Below, one piece after another: positions 33,199 to 45,752 of a stretch of DNA of 64,000 nt. The position numbers and the translations under genes are program-made. The notes under the pieces were generated by a model. The model was not told the origin of the DNA and did not search any database. It was given only the letters and a program-made list of their open reading frames with translations. The DNA comes from Hypoxylon rubiginosum (lineage: Eukaryota; Ascomycota; Sordariomycetes; Xylariales; Hypoxylaceae): positions 1 through 64,000 of the forward strand of contig CADCXA010000003.1 of assembly GCA_902806565.1 (NCBI GenBank), read 5' to 3'. The first letter of the stretch is position 1, and every line of letters starts with the position of its first letter.

Positions 33199-34143
33199 AT
33201 GAGTGTAAGCAACGGAGACAGGATATCAATCAGGGCCCCTAACCCTCCAGTCGAGGATAGTGTGTTCAAACAACTTAGACTGGATGGACGCACAGTCATC
33301 ATCACCGGCGGCGCAGGTGGTATCGGCTATGAGATCGCCAGGGGTCTAGCCGAGGCGGGCGCCAACGTGAGTCAACTCAATTTGATCCGACTCTAATTAT
33401 TGGCATTTTCCGTATCTAACACTGTCGTAGCTCTCAATATGGTACCATAGCTCTCAGGTGGCAGATAAGCTTGCAGCCAATATTGCGGCGGACTTCGGAG
33501 TCAAGACGAAGACCTACAAAGTCGACGTCACCGACTATAGTGCAGTCGAGGCGGCGGTGAGCCAGACCGTGCAAGACTTTGGCCGACTGGATGTAATGAT
33601 TGCCAATGCCGGCGTGCCATCCAAGGTGGGTGGTCTTGACGACAAGGTGGAAGACTGGGACCGAGTCCGTGCTGTAGACTTTGACGGTGCTTACTACTCT
33701 GTGCGCGCCGCGGGTCTCGTGTTCCGTCAGCAGAAGAGCGGCGTGGCTATCATCACAGCGTCCATGAGTGGCCATGCGGCGAACGTGCCGCAGGAGCAGA
33801 GCTGCTATAATGCCGCCAAGGCTGGATGTGTAAGTTGATCTCCCACCAATTCTGAGTGCACATGATGCTGATTTACTATCAGATTCATCTTGCAAAGTCG
33901 CTCTCGGTTGAGTGGGCCAAGTGGGGAGGTAGGATCAACTCGGTATCTCCAGGTTATATTGATACGGCCATATCTGGTGACTGCTCCTTCGAGATGAAGG
34001 AGGAGTGGTACAGTCTTACGCCCTTGAAGCGCGATGCTGATCCAAGAGAGCTTAAGGGTGTATATCTTTACCTTGCCAGTGATGCCAGCTCATACACTAC
34101 AGGCGCTGATTTTGTTGTCGACGGCGGATACACTGCTAGGTAG
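33199..34143 (+). CDS. SDR, xylulose/sorbose reductase-like (second copy)
   Basis: Three exons (33199-33366, 33431-33829, 33883-34143) with introns of 64 and 53 bp give 275 aa. [20 protein letters not shown] is the cofactor motif, [15 protein letters not shown] the NAG strand, and [17 protein letters not shown] then [20 protein letters not shown] the catalytic Ser-Tyr-Lys. It ends [20 protein letters not shown]. Architecture and C-terminus match the SDR at 28.3 kb, so they are paralogues. NADPH-linked reduction of a ketose such as L-xylulose or L-sorbose is likely, with substrate not determined. The catalytic motif and an intron fall in the same place relative to each other as in many fungal polyol reductases. 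Confidence 0.9.
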
Positions 34144-35059
34144 ACAACTTTGAGAAATTGACCTGAGATATAAGCGAAATAGAGGCATAAGCTAGAATTA
34201 TCTGCCAGAGAATAAGGAGTATAGAAGTTCTTATTCATCCAATTGGAAATGCCGCATTAAGATAGGTCTGAAAGAACTAGAAAGGGCCTTTGACCTGGCA
34301 ATAGCTTCACACAAGCCGGATAGCCGAGTCTAGAAATCAAGTAATAGGCGACACGATTGATGTCTAATTACGTGTCTGAATGTGCGACATTATCAAATAA
34401 ATTCGACGTCGAAGCAGCTATCTTGTATTCCAACCTGTCACCGTCTTACAGTATCACAAACTTCACCATTGTCCTCTCTTCTTTGATATTACTATTTTAG
34501 TGCTTCTGGTTTTCTGACAGAGTAGTCAAGCCGAGATACACACCGAAAGCACACACCTGACCGTGCCCGTCTTTGTTCTCCTGGCCCACGTCGCTAGCTA
34601 GTTCGGCTCTAGGTGAGGGTGACAGACATCCGTTACTCCACCATACCTAGACCGAATGGAGGAATGGCCTTGAATCCTACATCCAAGATCCACGTTTCCC
34701 GTAATCTTACCTAGGTAAACAGCATTGTTCATCTCGATGGGAACCCCCGCTAACGGGCTCCAGTGATGAGATTCCCCAGATTCCCCCAGGTTCTCCATTA
34801 TTTTACTTGGTTTTCCCCGGAATATCCACATTCCATGCACCGCGCCTCATGCTTCTCATGTTAGTCGGTAACCCAGTGTTACGATCATCAGCTCATTGTA
34901 GTAACGAGTGACTTAAATAAGTGGTTGCTGTTTTGATAGTTTCCACCTTTGTAGTATCCATTCGCTCCTTTATTGACCAAGTGCCTCAACCTGCGACTCG
35001 TCGCATTGCTCTGAAGATCCAAGTCACATACTTTGCTTATTCCCACATAGCCCATCAGT
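34144..35059. other. Intergenic, no gene recognised
   Basis: Terminator side of the SDR and promoter of the MFS transporter. A TTACCTAGGTAAA palindrome lies at about 34708. No supported frame. Confidence 0.55.
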
Positions 35060-36727
35060 ATGAAAGACGCGGATATTGTGGGATCTGTTCTTGCAGAGGT
35101 GCTGCCGCAGACGGACAAGTGGTGGTTTCAGCAACGTCATCTACTTCGTCTGAATCTGTTGCTCCTTGTCCCCTTACTCTCGTCAGCAGTGTCTGGTTAC
35201 GATGGTCAGTTGCATCATGTTGGAATTGCAGGTATCTCAACTAACTGCTTCTAAAGGTTCCCTCATGAATGGTCTTCAGTCGCTCCAGCAATGGCGTGAC
35301 TATTTCGGACATCCAACCGGAGCGACTCTCGGTCTCGTAAACGCTGCTCAATCCATCGGTTCCGTTCTAGCTTTGCCTTTTATCGGAAACCTCTCGGACC
35401 GATTCGGTCGTAAACCCGTTCTCCTGACTGGAATCCTTCTGGTCATCGCGGCGACCATCATCCAGGGCGCGTCAATCAACTTCCCCATGTTCGTAATATC
35501 GAGACTCATCGTTGGATTTGGTGGCATGTTCGTCGTTCAACCGAGCCCTATGCTCATTGCAGAGCTTGCCTATCCGACGCATCGGGGCAAATATACATCT
35601 GCATTTTGGACAATGTACTACCTGGGTAAGTGTCCCTGTCGCGGTCCGGGTATGACTATAGTTAGACACCGCTCACACAGCTCACACTCGTTACAGGGGC
35701 TATTCTAGCATCGTGGACGACCTTCGGATGCCAAAATTATGAAAGTGATTGGGCCTGGCGAACTCCTTCTATTCTCCAGGCCGGATACCCGCTTATACAA
35801 CTCGCCTTCTTCTACTGGGTTCCCGAATCACCTCGATGGCTTGTTGCTCAGGATAGAGCTCCCGAGGCTGCCGCAATCCTGTCATACTACCATGCCGGCA
35901 TGGTCAACGCGTCTAATGAGGGACACACTCCTCTTGTCACCCGCGAGCTAGCCGAAATTGTGAGCACAATACAGAGAGAGAAGTCGGCCGAGACAGTGGG
36001 TTGGGGTGCTCTATTCTCCACCCGAGGAAATCGAAAGCGTACGCTCATCGCCGTGTGCGTCGGAGCTTTTGCGCAATGGAACGGGATAGGCGTCGTGAGC
36101 TACTATCTCACCTTGGTTCTTAATACTATCGGTATTACGGATACCTTCACACAAACTCTTATCAACGGCTTATTGCAAATTTTCAACTTCGGCGCGGCAT
36201 TGTCGGCAGCGATCTTGGTCGACCGCCTCGGACGGCGAACCTTGTTCCTCTGGAGCGGCGTGGGAATGCTAATCAGCTACATCGTTTGGACTGCGTGCTC
36301 TGCCGTAAACGCCGACACTGGCTCGAAGCCGGCAGGAATTGTAGTGGTAGTCTGTCTGTTTACCTTTTTCTTCCACTATGATATCGCATACACACCGCTG
36401 CTTCTGGGGTATCCAACAGAAATCTTCACCTACACCCTACGGTCTAAGGGCATTGCGTTGGAGTTGATGGCAATTTATGTTTCGCTGACCATCCAGGCGT
36501 TTGTGAACCCGATTGGAATGGAGAATATTGGTTGGAAATACTACATCGTATTTTGTTGTCTGCTCGTGGTTTTCCTCGCTGTCACGTGGGTTCTGTTTCC
36601 TGAGACAAAGGGGCATAGTTTGGAAGACATTGCGGTTCTTTTTGATGGTCCAGAGGCGGATGAGGCACGGGTAGACGCTAAGATTATGGAGAGTGAGATG
36701 ATAGCACACGGTACTCATCATGATTAG
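35060..36727 (+). CDS. MFS sugar transporter (SP family)
   Basis: Three exons (35060-35204, 35257-35625, 35697-36727) with introns of 52 and 71 bp give 514 aa and 12 predicted membrane segments. Splicing rebuilds SSAVSGYDGSLMNGLQSL, the fungal sugar-porter TM1 signature. GNLSDRFGRKPVLLTG and ILVDRLGRRTLFLW are the two conserved loop motifs (D-R-x-G-R-[KR]), WVPESPRWLV is the PESPRWL sequence, and VLFPETKGHSLEDIAVLF is the PETKG motif. It imports hexoses, pentoses, polyols or disaccharides by proton symport. The plasma-membrane location and a polyol or pentose substrate are inferred from its neighbours. Confidence 0.93.
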
Positions 36728-37258
36728 GTTTAGGAACAGCTTTTAGGAAAGTTATGAATACTTCAACTTGCCTACCTAGTAGTGAAAGTGAACGTTCAAG
36801 AGATCATCTTGTCATTAGGAGAAAAAGGCGTCTTACTAAGGGAGGGGCTATGATGACGTAAGCGGTCCATATAAACCACTGGCAGAGAGCCTCTGGCGCT
36901 CTGTTTCTCTTTTATTCCTCGCAAAACAGAGCAGCTTCAAATGATACTCTGCCTCCTGGTGCGCCAACCACTTCGTCTAGAGAGCTGCAAAAAACTAAAA
37001 ATGGACAGCCAAAGCATTCCGGCTTCGAGCGAGAGAGAGGTGGAGCCTGAGTAAGATGATGATGTGGAGGAACGTGGGCTATTTATTAGTGTACCAGCGG
37101 GAATGAGAATTTCTCCAAAAGCCAATCCCCCAGTTCCCCTCATCTCCGCCGGAAAAGAGGAAACACCTTTATGCTCCTACCCGGCAGCCCGGTGTTATCG
37201 GCAAGCGCCGAGCAAAAGGCATGGCATAGGAACCTAAATTTCCCTTGTTCTGACCATC
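36728..37258. promoter_or_regulatory. Intergenic, promoter of the Zn2Cys6 regulator
   Basis: About 530 bases between the transporter stop and the regulator start. I see no gene and no clear repeated operator. Confidence 0.45.
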
Positions 37259-39859
37259 ATGTCACGCGCAAGTCCGTACACAGCCGCCGTAGACTCACAA
37301 CCCTTGACGGGGCCGACCCCGGACACGGCGCTCGGTGTCGCCGAGCAGGCCTGTAAAGAATGCCACAGGAGAAAAGCAAGATGCGATAGAAGCTTGCCGA
37401 CGTGTAATCTCTGCACAAGATATCGTCGCCACTGCCTCTATCAGAAGCATTCGCGGACACCGCTCACCAGGAAGTGAGTTTTGTCCAAGACAACTCGATA
37501 AGCCTGAATTTGCTGACGAGATGCTGATGTAGATACCTGACCGAGGTAGAAGAGAAACTAGAGAGGTCTGAAGCCTTACTGAGGCAACTACGAGCCCTGC
37601 TACCTTCGTCGCGGAATGGTGGAGAGACGAGAAAACCGGCCGAACAACTTGGTGGTGATCAATTTGATTTTGCGCAGCTTGACCACCAAACGTCAGGTGT
37701 AGAGGTCGCCGGCGACCGGGGCTTAACCCGGCCTCTGCAATCCACGTGTGCACGAACGGCTGGTCTTGATACTTGCCAACCAAGTAATGTAGCACCTGAT
37801 AATTGGACTGCACCATTCGGAGACCCAGACAGCACGAGAGATCGAGATGGCAGACTACGTACATCACCGCTTTTCCGGGTGCACCAAAGGGAGTCAGGGG
37901 TTCAAAACACGGTGCTAGAGAGTCCTCCAGCCACGCATGACCTTGATTGGGATGAGCGGGACACCTTTGCGAATTCCCCAACCTCTCAAGAGCCTACCGC
38001 CGGCTCTACGGAAGGTGACGGCCCGGGAATATCAGATGGCATGGCCTCACTTTCTGTTGATGAAGGAGAAGGTGGGTACCTAGGTGTCGCATCCGGGGCC
38101 GCTCTCCTCCGTATACTTGAACCTGCGAGAAGGAGAAGCAGCTCTCAGGCTACCACTCACAGGCCTTTAATGAGGGTTCCACTCCTCGAACAGCCGAACC
38201 CGAACAAGCACATCACAGATGCGATGATCGACGCCTACTTCAGGGTTTACCACGTCAGCTATCCGATAATCCATGAGCCAACCTTCCGGGCCCAGTACTC
38301 GGAGGTCATACCCAGACCTGATGGAAATTCATGGCTCGTTCTTGCATATGTTGTCGCAGCCATCGGGGTGTTTAGCGCGGATACGCAAATATCCAATTTC
38401 GATTTACCCCTATTCGAGCAAGCGAGGTCCATGATGTCGTTTAATCTGCTAGAGGTCGGCAACATGACTCTTGTCCAAGCTTTCACTTTGATATCCAATT
38501 ATCAACAGAAACGGAACAAGCCGAACTCGGGCTATAACTACTTGGGACTGGCTGTAAGAATGGCGATGGGATTGGGTTTACATAAAGAATTTCAAGGATG
38601 GAGTATCTCTCCTTTGAATATGGAGATTCGGAGGCGAGTCTGGTGGACGCTCTGTGTCTTTGAAGTGGGGGCTACGATTACATTTAGCAGACCTTCATCC
38701 TGGCCCTTTGAAGGGGTAGATGTATCCCTTCCCATGAATGTTAATGACCGGGTGAGTTTGTTTATCGATCCCCTTTCCATCCCCTTTCCATCACCAACTA
38801 CCTAACCTAGGTACGTCCTCGAACTAATTAGAAAAAAGGAGCTTACTACCATATCACAAAAGTACCCTCCCGAAAGCCTCGACATCACACCATACACAGC
38901 CGTTCGAACGCAAGCAAGCTTCCACGTCGCCACCATCACCATATACAATCGCGTCATCTCTAAGCCATTTCCAACGGCGGAGGAGCTTCTTCGCCTAGAT
39001 GCCGAGCACTTGGCCCCCTGGATTCAAAGTATTCCGTCGTATTTCTCAGAGACAGCAGCCATGCCGTTGAAGTTCAAACTATCCCATTCGGTCATGCAAT
39101 GGCGATTTCGCAATTTTAGAATCATCATGTATCGACCATTTGTCATTCGACAGGCACTTCATACTCGAGACGGGCGGCTGGAAGACTCATCGCCAGCCAG
39201 TCTTGAGGCATACGAGACGTGCCTAGAAGAAGCTAAATATACCATTACCTCCATCGCGGCCTACTGGGAAGGCAATGAGCATAGTCGGCTGGCTAGTTGG
39301 TACGCTCTGTAAGTGATCTCTCAACCCTAGCGCTATCCCAGACACCCGTGCTCATATTTTCAATTTTAGATATTTCCTTTTCCAAGCAGCGCTCATCCCG
39401 TGCATTTGCCTCCGCAACGGACCATACGGCGCCCAAGCCGGTCAATGGCGGCATCAAATCGCCATAACTCTCCGCACTATCGCGAGTCTCGCCTCGGTAA
39501 ATCCCAGCGCAGGCCGCTGTCACCAGGTTATTTCGGAGCTCTGTAGTAGGTACCTAGAGCCAAGGTCCGGAGCCGTCGACCCCGGACCTTCTGCTGCACT
39601 GAATAATCAACTACCAACACACGAGTATGAAGATGAGCGACCCGGTGAATCCAGAGTCGACGCGACTTCTCAAGACGTTAACATGAGTGGACCTATCGCA
39701 GACAGTCCACAAACGCAGATCAATCATATCTATAGTATGATGTGGCCAAACATTACGCCTCTGGAGGCGGCTGACCTGGTGATGGGTGATGATTCTTGGA
39801 TGGAATTTCTTGGTGAGGATAATGGTGGCGAGGTTGGACGGAATTGGTTTGGTGGCTAG
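37259..39859 (+). CDS. Zn2Cys6 (Gal4-type) transcription factor with fungal_trans domain; apparent frameshift
   Basis: Exon 1 (37259-37473) encodes the binuclear cluster CKECHRRKARC then DRSLPTCNLCTRYRRHC. A 59-bp intron (37474-37532) leads to YLTEVEEKLERSEALLRQL, the linker and coiled coil. The fungal_trans domain covers ITDAMIDAYFRVYHVSYPII, RPSSWPFEGVDVSLPMN and TPYTAVRTQASFHVATITIY. The last intron is 39309-39369 (61 bp), and the protein ends near MMWPNITPLEAADLVMGDD, typical of this subfamily. At the third junction a perfect-looking intron (38753-38811; GTGAGT, CTAAC, CTAG) joins NVNDR to a downstream frame that is one base off, so no canonical splice keeps the frame. Either a one-base indel has broken the gene or an unusual splice is used. 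It is the likely regulator of the 28-37 kb polyol cluster. Confidence 0.85.
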
Positions 39860-40408
39860 TCGAAGTACAGACACATGAACACAGCTGCACTACGTTAGGA
39901 TTTAATACATGTCGGCGAGTAAATATGAACTACAACAAGTGTTCGTCTTGAGAACTCTATCCACTACCAGGGTTCGATGTCTCGGGCTCTCTGCATCTTG
40001 TCGAACTTCATGTTCCATAACCTTGTGCTAGGTGAAGTTTATGTCAGGGCTCTACCCTTCCGGTCTTCGAGTTACTGAAAAGGGGCTGGCAGTGTTGGCC
40101 AATTGAATAGTCTGCTGGTCCGGATAGGGGGGAAGGGCTTAGAAAGAAATAGGCGTCATTGTCTTCGTCTTCGGTTCCGCATTGTAGCAATAAGAGCGTT
40201 TCACAAGATAGTGTAGTTGGAGATGGCCAGTCGAGAAGGTGAGATAAACCGAGCTACATCTTTTGGACAACAATCACATCTACGAGCTTCGAGGCCTTAT
40301 TCAACGAGGCATTGGCCACGATTCCAGTTAAAAAGTATTGACATATCTCGTCTTAACCATTACTATCAGATGTTTCATGTAGATTAGCAATACTTATACT
40401 ATACCTAA
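39860..40408. other. Intergenic between the two clusters
   Basis: Convergent 3' ends (regulator on plus, oxoprolinase on minus) flank this stretch. No gene, palindrome or operator was recognised. Confidence 0.5.
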
Positions 40409-43400
40409 TCATGCAGACTCTCCCATGGACTGTATCATATCAACAGTACCATTAGCCACGCCCATAAATGTCTTCACCACCTTTTCCACTCCAGAATTCA
40501 ACATAGATCCATTAACCAGATCTGGTTTTCCCCAACCGCCACCACCAGGAGACATGATGACAATTCTATCCCCGGCGTCCATCTTGGCCGTGTTCTTACC
40601 TCCTAGATTTATCAACCTGCCATTCTTCTTCAGCCAGAGATTCTGGCCTCTCTTCCCGTCTTCACCGCCCTCGAGGCCGTACGGTGCGAATGCTCGCCGC
40701 TCACTGAGGATAGACACTTTGATAGGTAGGCAGAACTCGATGTCGCGGATAATGCCATCACCTCCCGGGTGCAAACCAGCACCACCGCTATCCTTGCGCA
40801 AGCAAAATCTCCTGAGGATCACCGGATATCGCCGTTCAAGTGTCTCCGGGTCTGTAATGCGTGTGTTGGTCATACTATAGGTAATAGGAAGTCAGTGGTT
40901 TGCTCATTTGGGAAATTTAAAGGGCTCAGGAATATCTGTTTCGCGTATCTCAATTGGGTTAATTGAGGCATTCCACTCTACCCCTGATTCTTCAGACAGG
41001 CGAGGGAAACGAGAACGGAGACGAATAGAAGGTAGAAGGGGGACAGATTGGATTCTTGATGTTACATACTTGGTGTGAACACCGCTCGTGCCGTCCCAGG
41101 TAGGACCGCCGCCCGAACCGCCACAGATGGTCTCGTAGTAACCGAAGCTGTCTTCACTGTCATCGATACCGAACGTCAGGTTATTCATGCAGCCTTGGCT
41201 CGCGGCCACGGCTGAGAACGCCTTGAAAATGACATCGACGACACGCTGGGAAGTCAATACGTTGCCTGCGCACACGGCTGCATCCTCGGATGGTCGTAAA
41301 AGTGAGTCCTCCGGGATTCGAACGTCAATCGGCCGGATGGCACCTTGGTTCAGGGGAATTTCCATGTCAATCATGCATCGCAGAGCGAAGATAATGGATG
41401 AATGGCATATTGCTATCGGCGCATTCCAGTTTCCTGTCCCTTCATTAGCATCCCACCATTATGACTTGGTATCGAAGAGCTTAGACGTACCATAAGCCTC
41501 AGGGCCAGTTCCCTCAAAGTCAAAGGTTGCTCCTCCTGTTTCACCATTGATAGTGACCTTGAGCTGGATTGGGGTACCGTCATCCATATAGTCGATAGCC
41601 TCAAGCGGTTTGCCACCAGTAATTTTTAGAATTCTCTTCAGCATATCCCGCACGGCGAGCTCAGCAGCTCCTATGATCTCCTCCACTTTGGCCAAGTTAG
41701 TATATGGGGGAGACTTGAGCAAACAATTTATACTTACTATAAAACTGTACGACCTCGAGCCCGTAGTCGGCAATGAGTGAGTGGATTAGCTGACTACCGC
41801 GGTGATTCGCAGCAGCCTGGGCTTTGATGTCCGAGATGTTATCATTGAGACATCTCGTCCCCTGACAGCCTGGAAACTTGGCAGGTTCCATAAGTAAATC
41901 CACTAGCTCTCTTTCTTTGAATACACCCCCCTCAATTACTTTGAATGCCCTGATCACGGCTCCCTCTTCCCAGAGCTCTCTCGAGTTGGGTGGCATGGAA
42001 CCCGGTAAGATACCACCCACCTTGAAGACGTGTTAGCGAATGATATTCGGACCTAAGAATACTGAGAAGACTCACATCTGCGTGATGGCCACGAGAAGCC
42101 GTCCAGAATATAATATTCCTTCCTTCGGCGTCGAAAATAGGCGTGATAACAGTCAAGTCTGGCAAGTGCGTGCCACCGCAGACTAAGAGTACGATTAGGT
42201 TAATGAAACTTGGTAATCAATGAAGGGGGTAGACTAACCCGGGGAGTTAGATAAGATGACATCGCCAGGACGAAGGTTGTCTCCCCAATGGTCGATCTGC
42301 CACTTAACCGCAAACGCCATACTTCCAATCTATTTCGAGGTTAGCTAGAGGGTAGGAATTCACGCTCATCATTACCAAGACATACCATTGCGGGCACGTG
42401 TGGCGCGTTTGCCACAAGACCACCATCAGGCGAGAAGACGGTGCAGGAAAAGTCGAGTCGTTCTTTAATATTGGTGCTCACGCTTGTTTTCTGAAGCGCT
42501 CGGCCCATTTGCTCGGCAACGCCCATGAACCTATGTCCAAAAATCGATAGTTGAATAGGATCTACCGTTCTCGACGATAGAGATTCTTTCTTTCCTACTT
42601 CGACATCTATCATTACTGTATCAGAAAGGATAGTTGCCCTAGCTGAGGGTGTAATGACAATAGTCTGCGTGTTGTCGATGACGAGAGCAGGACCCTTGAT
42701 TTTGGACCCTGGTGTCAATGCACCAAGCCTGTAAACTTGCGTTCGATGCCATCCTGTTTCCTTGAAGTATACTTCATTTACCATTTCGGCATCTGCTACC
42801 GGGCTTTCCATCGACATGGAAAGCTCTGTTTTCCAAGACGTCGGCGTCTCGGCCCCGCTGGCACCAATAGACCGCACACGATAATCGTCGATGATTACGT
42901 CTCGTCCAACAGGCAAGAACCCAAATTGCTGCTGGTGTGCTTCTTTAAACGCAGTTAAGAAGTCGGTGCCAGGGGTTTCTTGGATCATTAGAGGCGTGTC
43001 GCTTCCGTGGAAACGCATGTTGAGATATCTCTCCGAAACAATTCTCGATTCGGTTATTCGTTGCTTTATTAGCGCTTTAATCGACTTTGCTTGAATATTG
43101 TCGAGTTCCCTAGCGATAACGTCGAGCTGTCTGTCTGAGTATACTAGAGTGCTAGGGCTGCGCTCTTCGTGGACAACCTCCGCGAGAGCCATACCGTAAG
43201 CCGACAAGACGGAAGAATATTTATGGATGAGCACGCGGGAAATGCCTAGCTTCCTGGCAATCTCGCAAGCATGCTGGCCACCGGCACCACCAAAGGAGGC
43301 GAGATTATGAAGCCCAGCATCATATCCTTTCGCCTCGGTAAGAATTCGGATTGGTCGGCACATGGCTTCATTAGCAACGTCTAGGAATCTATGGCTAGTG

Positions 43401-45113
43401 TCAGCGACAGCCTCAATCGGACTTATACGAGAACTTACCCTGCTGCTACCTGCTCTAGAGTAAACGTCACGGTAGACTCCTTATTGATCTCGATTGTGAG
43501 ATCCTCAAAGAGTCGCTGGCTGGCATCGATATCCAGTGGGAGATCTTCATTCGGCCCGAATATCTTGGGGAAGAATTCTGGTCTGAGACGACCCAGCACT
43601 AGATTGGCATCGGTAACTGTGAGTGGGCCGCCTTTCCGGTAGCAAGCTGGGCCTGGATGGGCAGATGCGCTGTCTGGGCCAACTTTAAACATCCCAGCTT
43701 CCCATTTCAAAATACTGCCGCCTCCAGCAGCTACTGTGTTGATATCTAACTGCGGGCTTTGAACAGTCACACCCGCCGTGGTAGTTTCAAATACTTGCTC
43801 TAGTTTGCCAGCATATCTGTTCACGTGTGTCAGTAATCGGAGCCGGGATAAGTAGAGAGGATGCTGCTATACCTAGAGACGTCTGTGCTTGTTCCTCCCA
43901 TATCAAACCCGATTACGGGTGTCTTGTCTTGCTCGACGTATGCAGTCTTCGCATATCCTACACAGCCTCCGGCGGGACCGGACAGGATAGCTCGTAAGCC
44001 CGAGAGACCGGAAAATTCTACGAGACCGCCGTCACTCTGCATAAACTCGCAGCGACATCCGCTTGATCGTAGATCTTCGAATCCGCTCTCGAAACCTTTG
44101 ATATATCTCTTGATCTCCGGAGTGAGGTAAGCATCTGCAGTAGAGGAATTACCCCTAGGCACGATCTTAATAGTTGGGGATAGCTCGGAGCTTAATGAGA
44201 TGTGCGTGAAGCCTATCTCTTCTGCGAGTTTCCCTACTGCTAGCTCATGGTCACGAAATGTGTAGCTATGCATGAGACAGATCGCAATCGACCGATAGCC
44301 CTCATCGTAAACTTCTTGGAGAGCTTCTCTTGTTGTCTTGGTATCTGACTGGCTGTTAGCTTCTGGGAATAAGACCGACACATTTCGTTTTTCGTATACC
44401 TAGTGGTTCTAATACTCTTACCGCCTCTCCTGTTATCCCCCGAACGAGTGCTGGGTCGGATTTTATGTCAATTGAGGCAAACGTTTTCTTCTCGGACCAG
44501 GCTTCGAGCGTCACTCTTTCTGTGACCTCGATAACCTTTGAATACAGTACATCCGGCTTATTGATCGCCATATCAAAAAGCTTTGGTCGAGATTGATTTC
44601 CAATATGCAGTAGATCCTGATCAACGGTTATCAATGAATTCTCTTCAACGTGATTGTGCGCAAGGGGCTTGTCTTTACCTTTAATCCTCTTGTGACAACG
44701 AAGGCGGTGCGCTCGCCCTTGCGCTCCAATAAAGCGTTGGTCGCGACCGTCGTTCCCATCTTTATCGATTCTTTCAACGTGTTAGAATAGTCACTGTCTC
44801 AAGTATAATCCATCCAACGCTCACGTACCAACTCCTCGTAGGGAAATCCTCTGCCCCTTGGGATATGGCTTTCCCGTGGCTTTCTCCAGCACCCGCCGGA
44901 TTGCTTCGACAGGAGCATCTGCATAGTTACTAGGGTCTACTGATAGGAGTTTGACCAAGATATCGGCCTGTCCTGGGACCATAGCAACACACTGAAGGAA
45001 TCATGTCAATTTTTGGTCTTGGCCGTCGGTGAGAGTGCACTAACGTCTGTGAATGTTCCGCCGCGGTCGATCGCAATGCGAATCCCCCGATGTTGCTCTG
45101 GTAGTGACCCCAT
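40409..45113 (-). CDS. 5-oxoprolinase-like ATP-dependent lactamase (HyuA-HyuB fusion)
   Basis: Thirteen exons starting at ATG 45113 give an uninterrupted 1305-aa protein, full length for eukaryotic 5-oxoprolinases. Introns: 44992-45044, 44771-44828, 44617-44678, 44363-44399 (only 37 bp), 43817-43872, 43389-43438, 42330-42385, 42183-42238, 42021-42075, 41686-41737, 41434-41490, 40875-41069. The N-terminal hydantoinase A half has [13 protein letters not shown] (phosphate loop), [33 protein letters not shown], and [17 protein letters not shown]. The hydantoinase B half has [25 protein letters not shown] and [15 protein letters not shown]. The reaction is ATP-driven opening of 5-oxoproline to glutamate in the cytosol. 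A related lactam is possible given the cluster. The same-strand aminotransferase lies upstream. A palindromic operator candidate lies 286 bp upstream. Confidence 0.93.
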
Positions 45114-45752
45114 TTTCGTAGGAGGTAGGGAGGAGAATTATGTTTCGCGTTTTGAAGTTCAAAGTATAGGGCTTCTCTAGAGAAGAGCTTGAAAGAGTTA
45201 AGAATGGGAGCATAAGGTTCTTTCCTCCAGCCAACATCATATAGAACAGAATCTTCTTCAGTCTACAAACTCCCCTATACCTACACCTAGGCCGCGATGT
45301 CGCGATTCCGCAGCTGCTCGCTGTGTTAGCTTACAAGCCAATCAAAAGCCGTCGCATACACTATCGCATACCTACCTCCTAGGTACGCTACTTTGCATGC
45401 TCCTCCCGGAGGAGCTAATTACGATGGCTTGCGTATCTCCGCCTCCACTACCACCGCATTAGCGGGGCAGGTCATGGTGAAGATAAGAGCACGGGGGGGA
45501 GGACGGAGTGGATAAACGGCACGTAATTTGTTTGGCAGGCCAATTCGCCTAGTTCTTGTATTATGTACCTGCTAGGCTTTGGGGTCTATGGCTCACGGTG
45601 CGACACTGTAAATTTACTGTAAGGTAGTACAGATGTGAGCAGCTGTTGACATTTGCCCGCAGCTGGCACCGAGCACCGCATAGCTTTACAGTGCTACACT
45701 ATTAATAACACAGTGAAAAAGATTTTGGTAGCGCGTGCTGTACAGCCTCCAC
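45114..45752. promoter_or_regulatory. Promoter of the 5-oxoprolinase-like gene
   Basis: Contains the inverted repeat GCTCCTCC-C-GGAGGAGC at 45399-45415, the first member of the cluster-wide motif set. TACCTCCTAGGTACG lies just beside it at 45374. A 66-codon frame at 45040-45240 is only the start of the oxoprolinase in another frame. Confidence 0.65.
45399..45415. promoter_or_regulatory. Cluster palindrome 1, upstream of 5-oxoprolinase
   Basis: GCTCCTCC C GGAGGAGC: perfect 8-bp arms around one base. It has the same half-site as the other sites listed at 47311, 50124, 55163, 57678 and 62003-62053, but with the arms in the opposite order (CTCCTCC first). Confidence 0.7.

Noticed and set aside
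40425..40880. 151-codon plus-strand frame
   Set aside because: Antisense shadow of the last 5-oxoprolinase exon.
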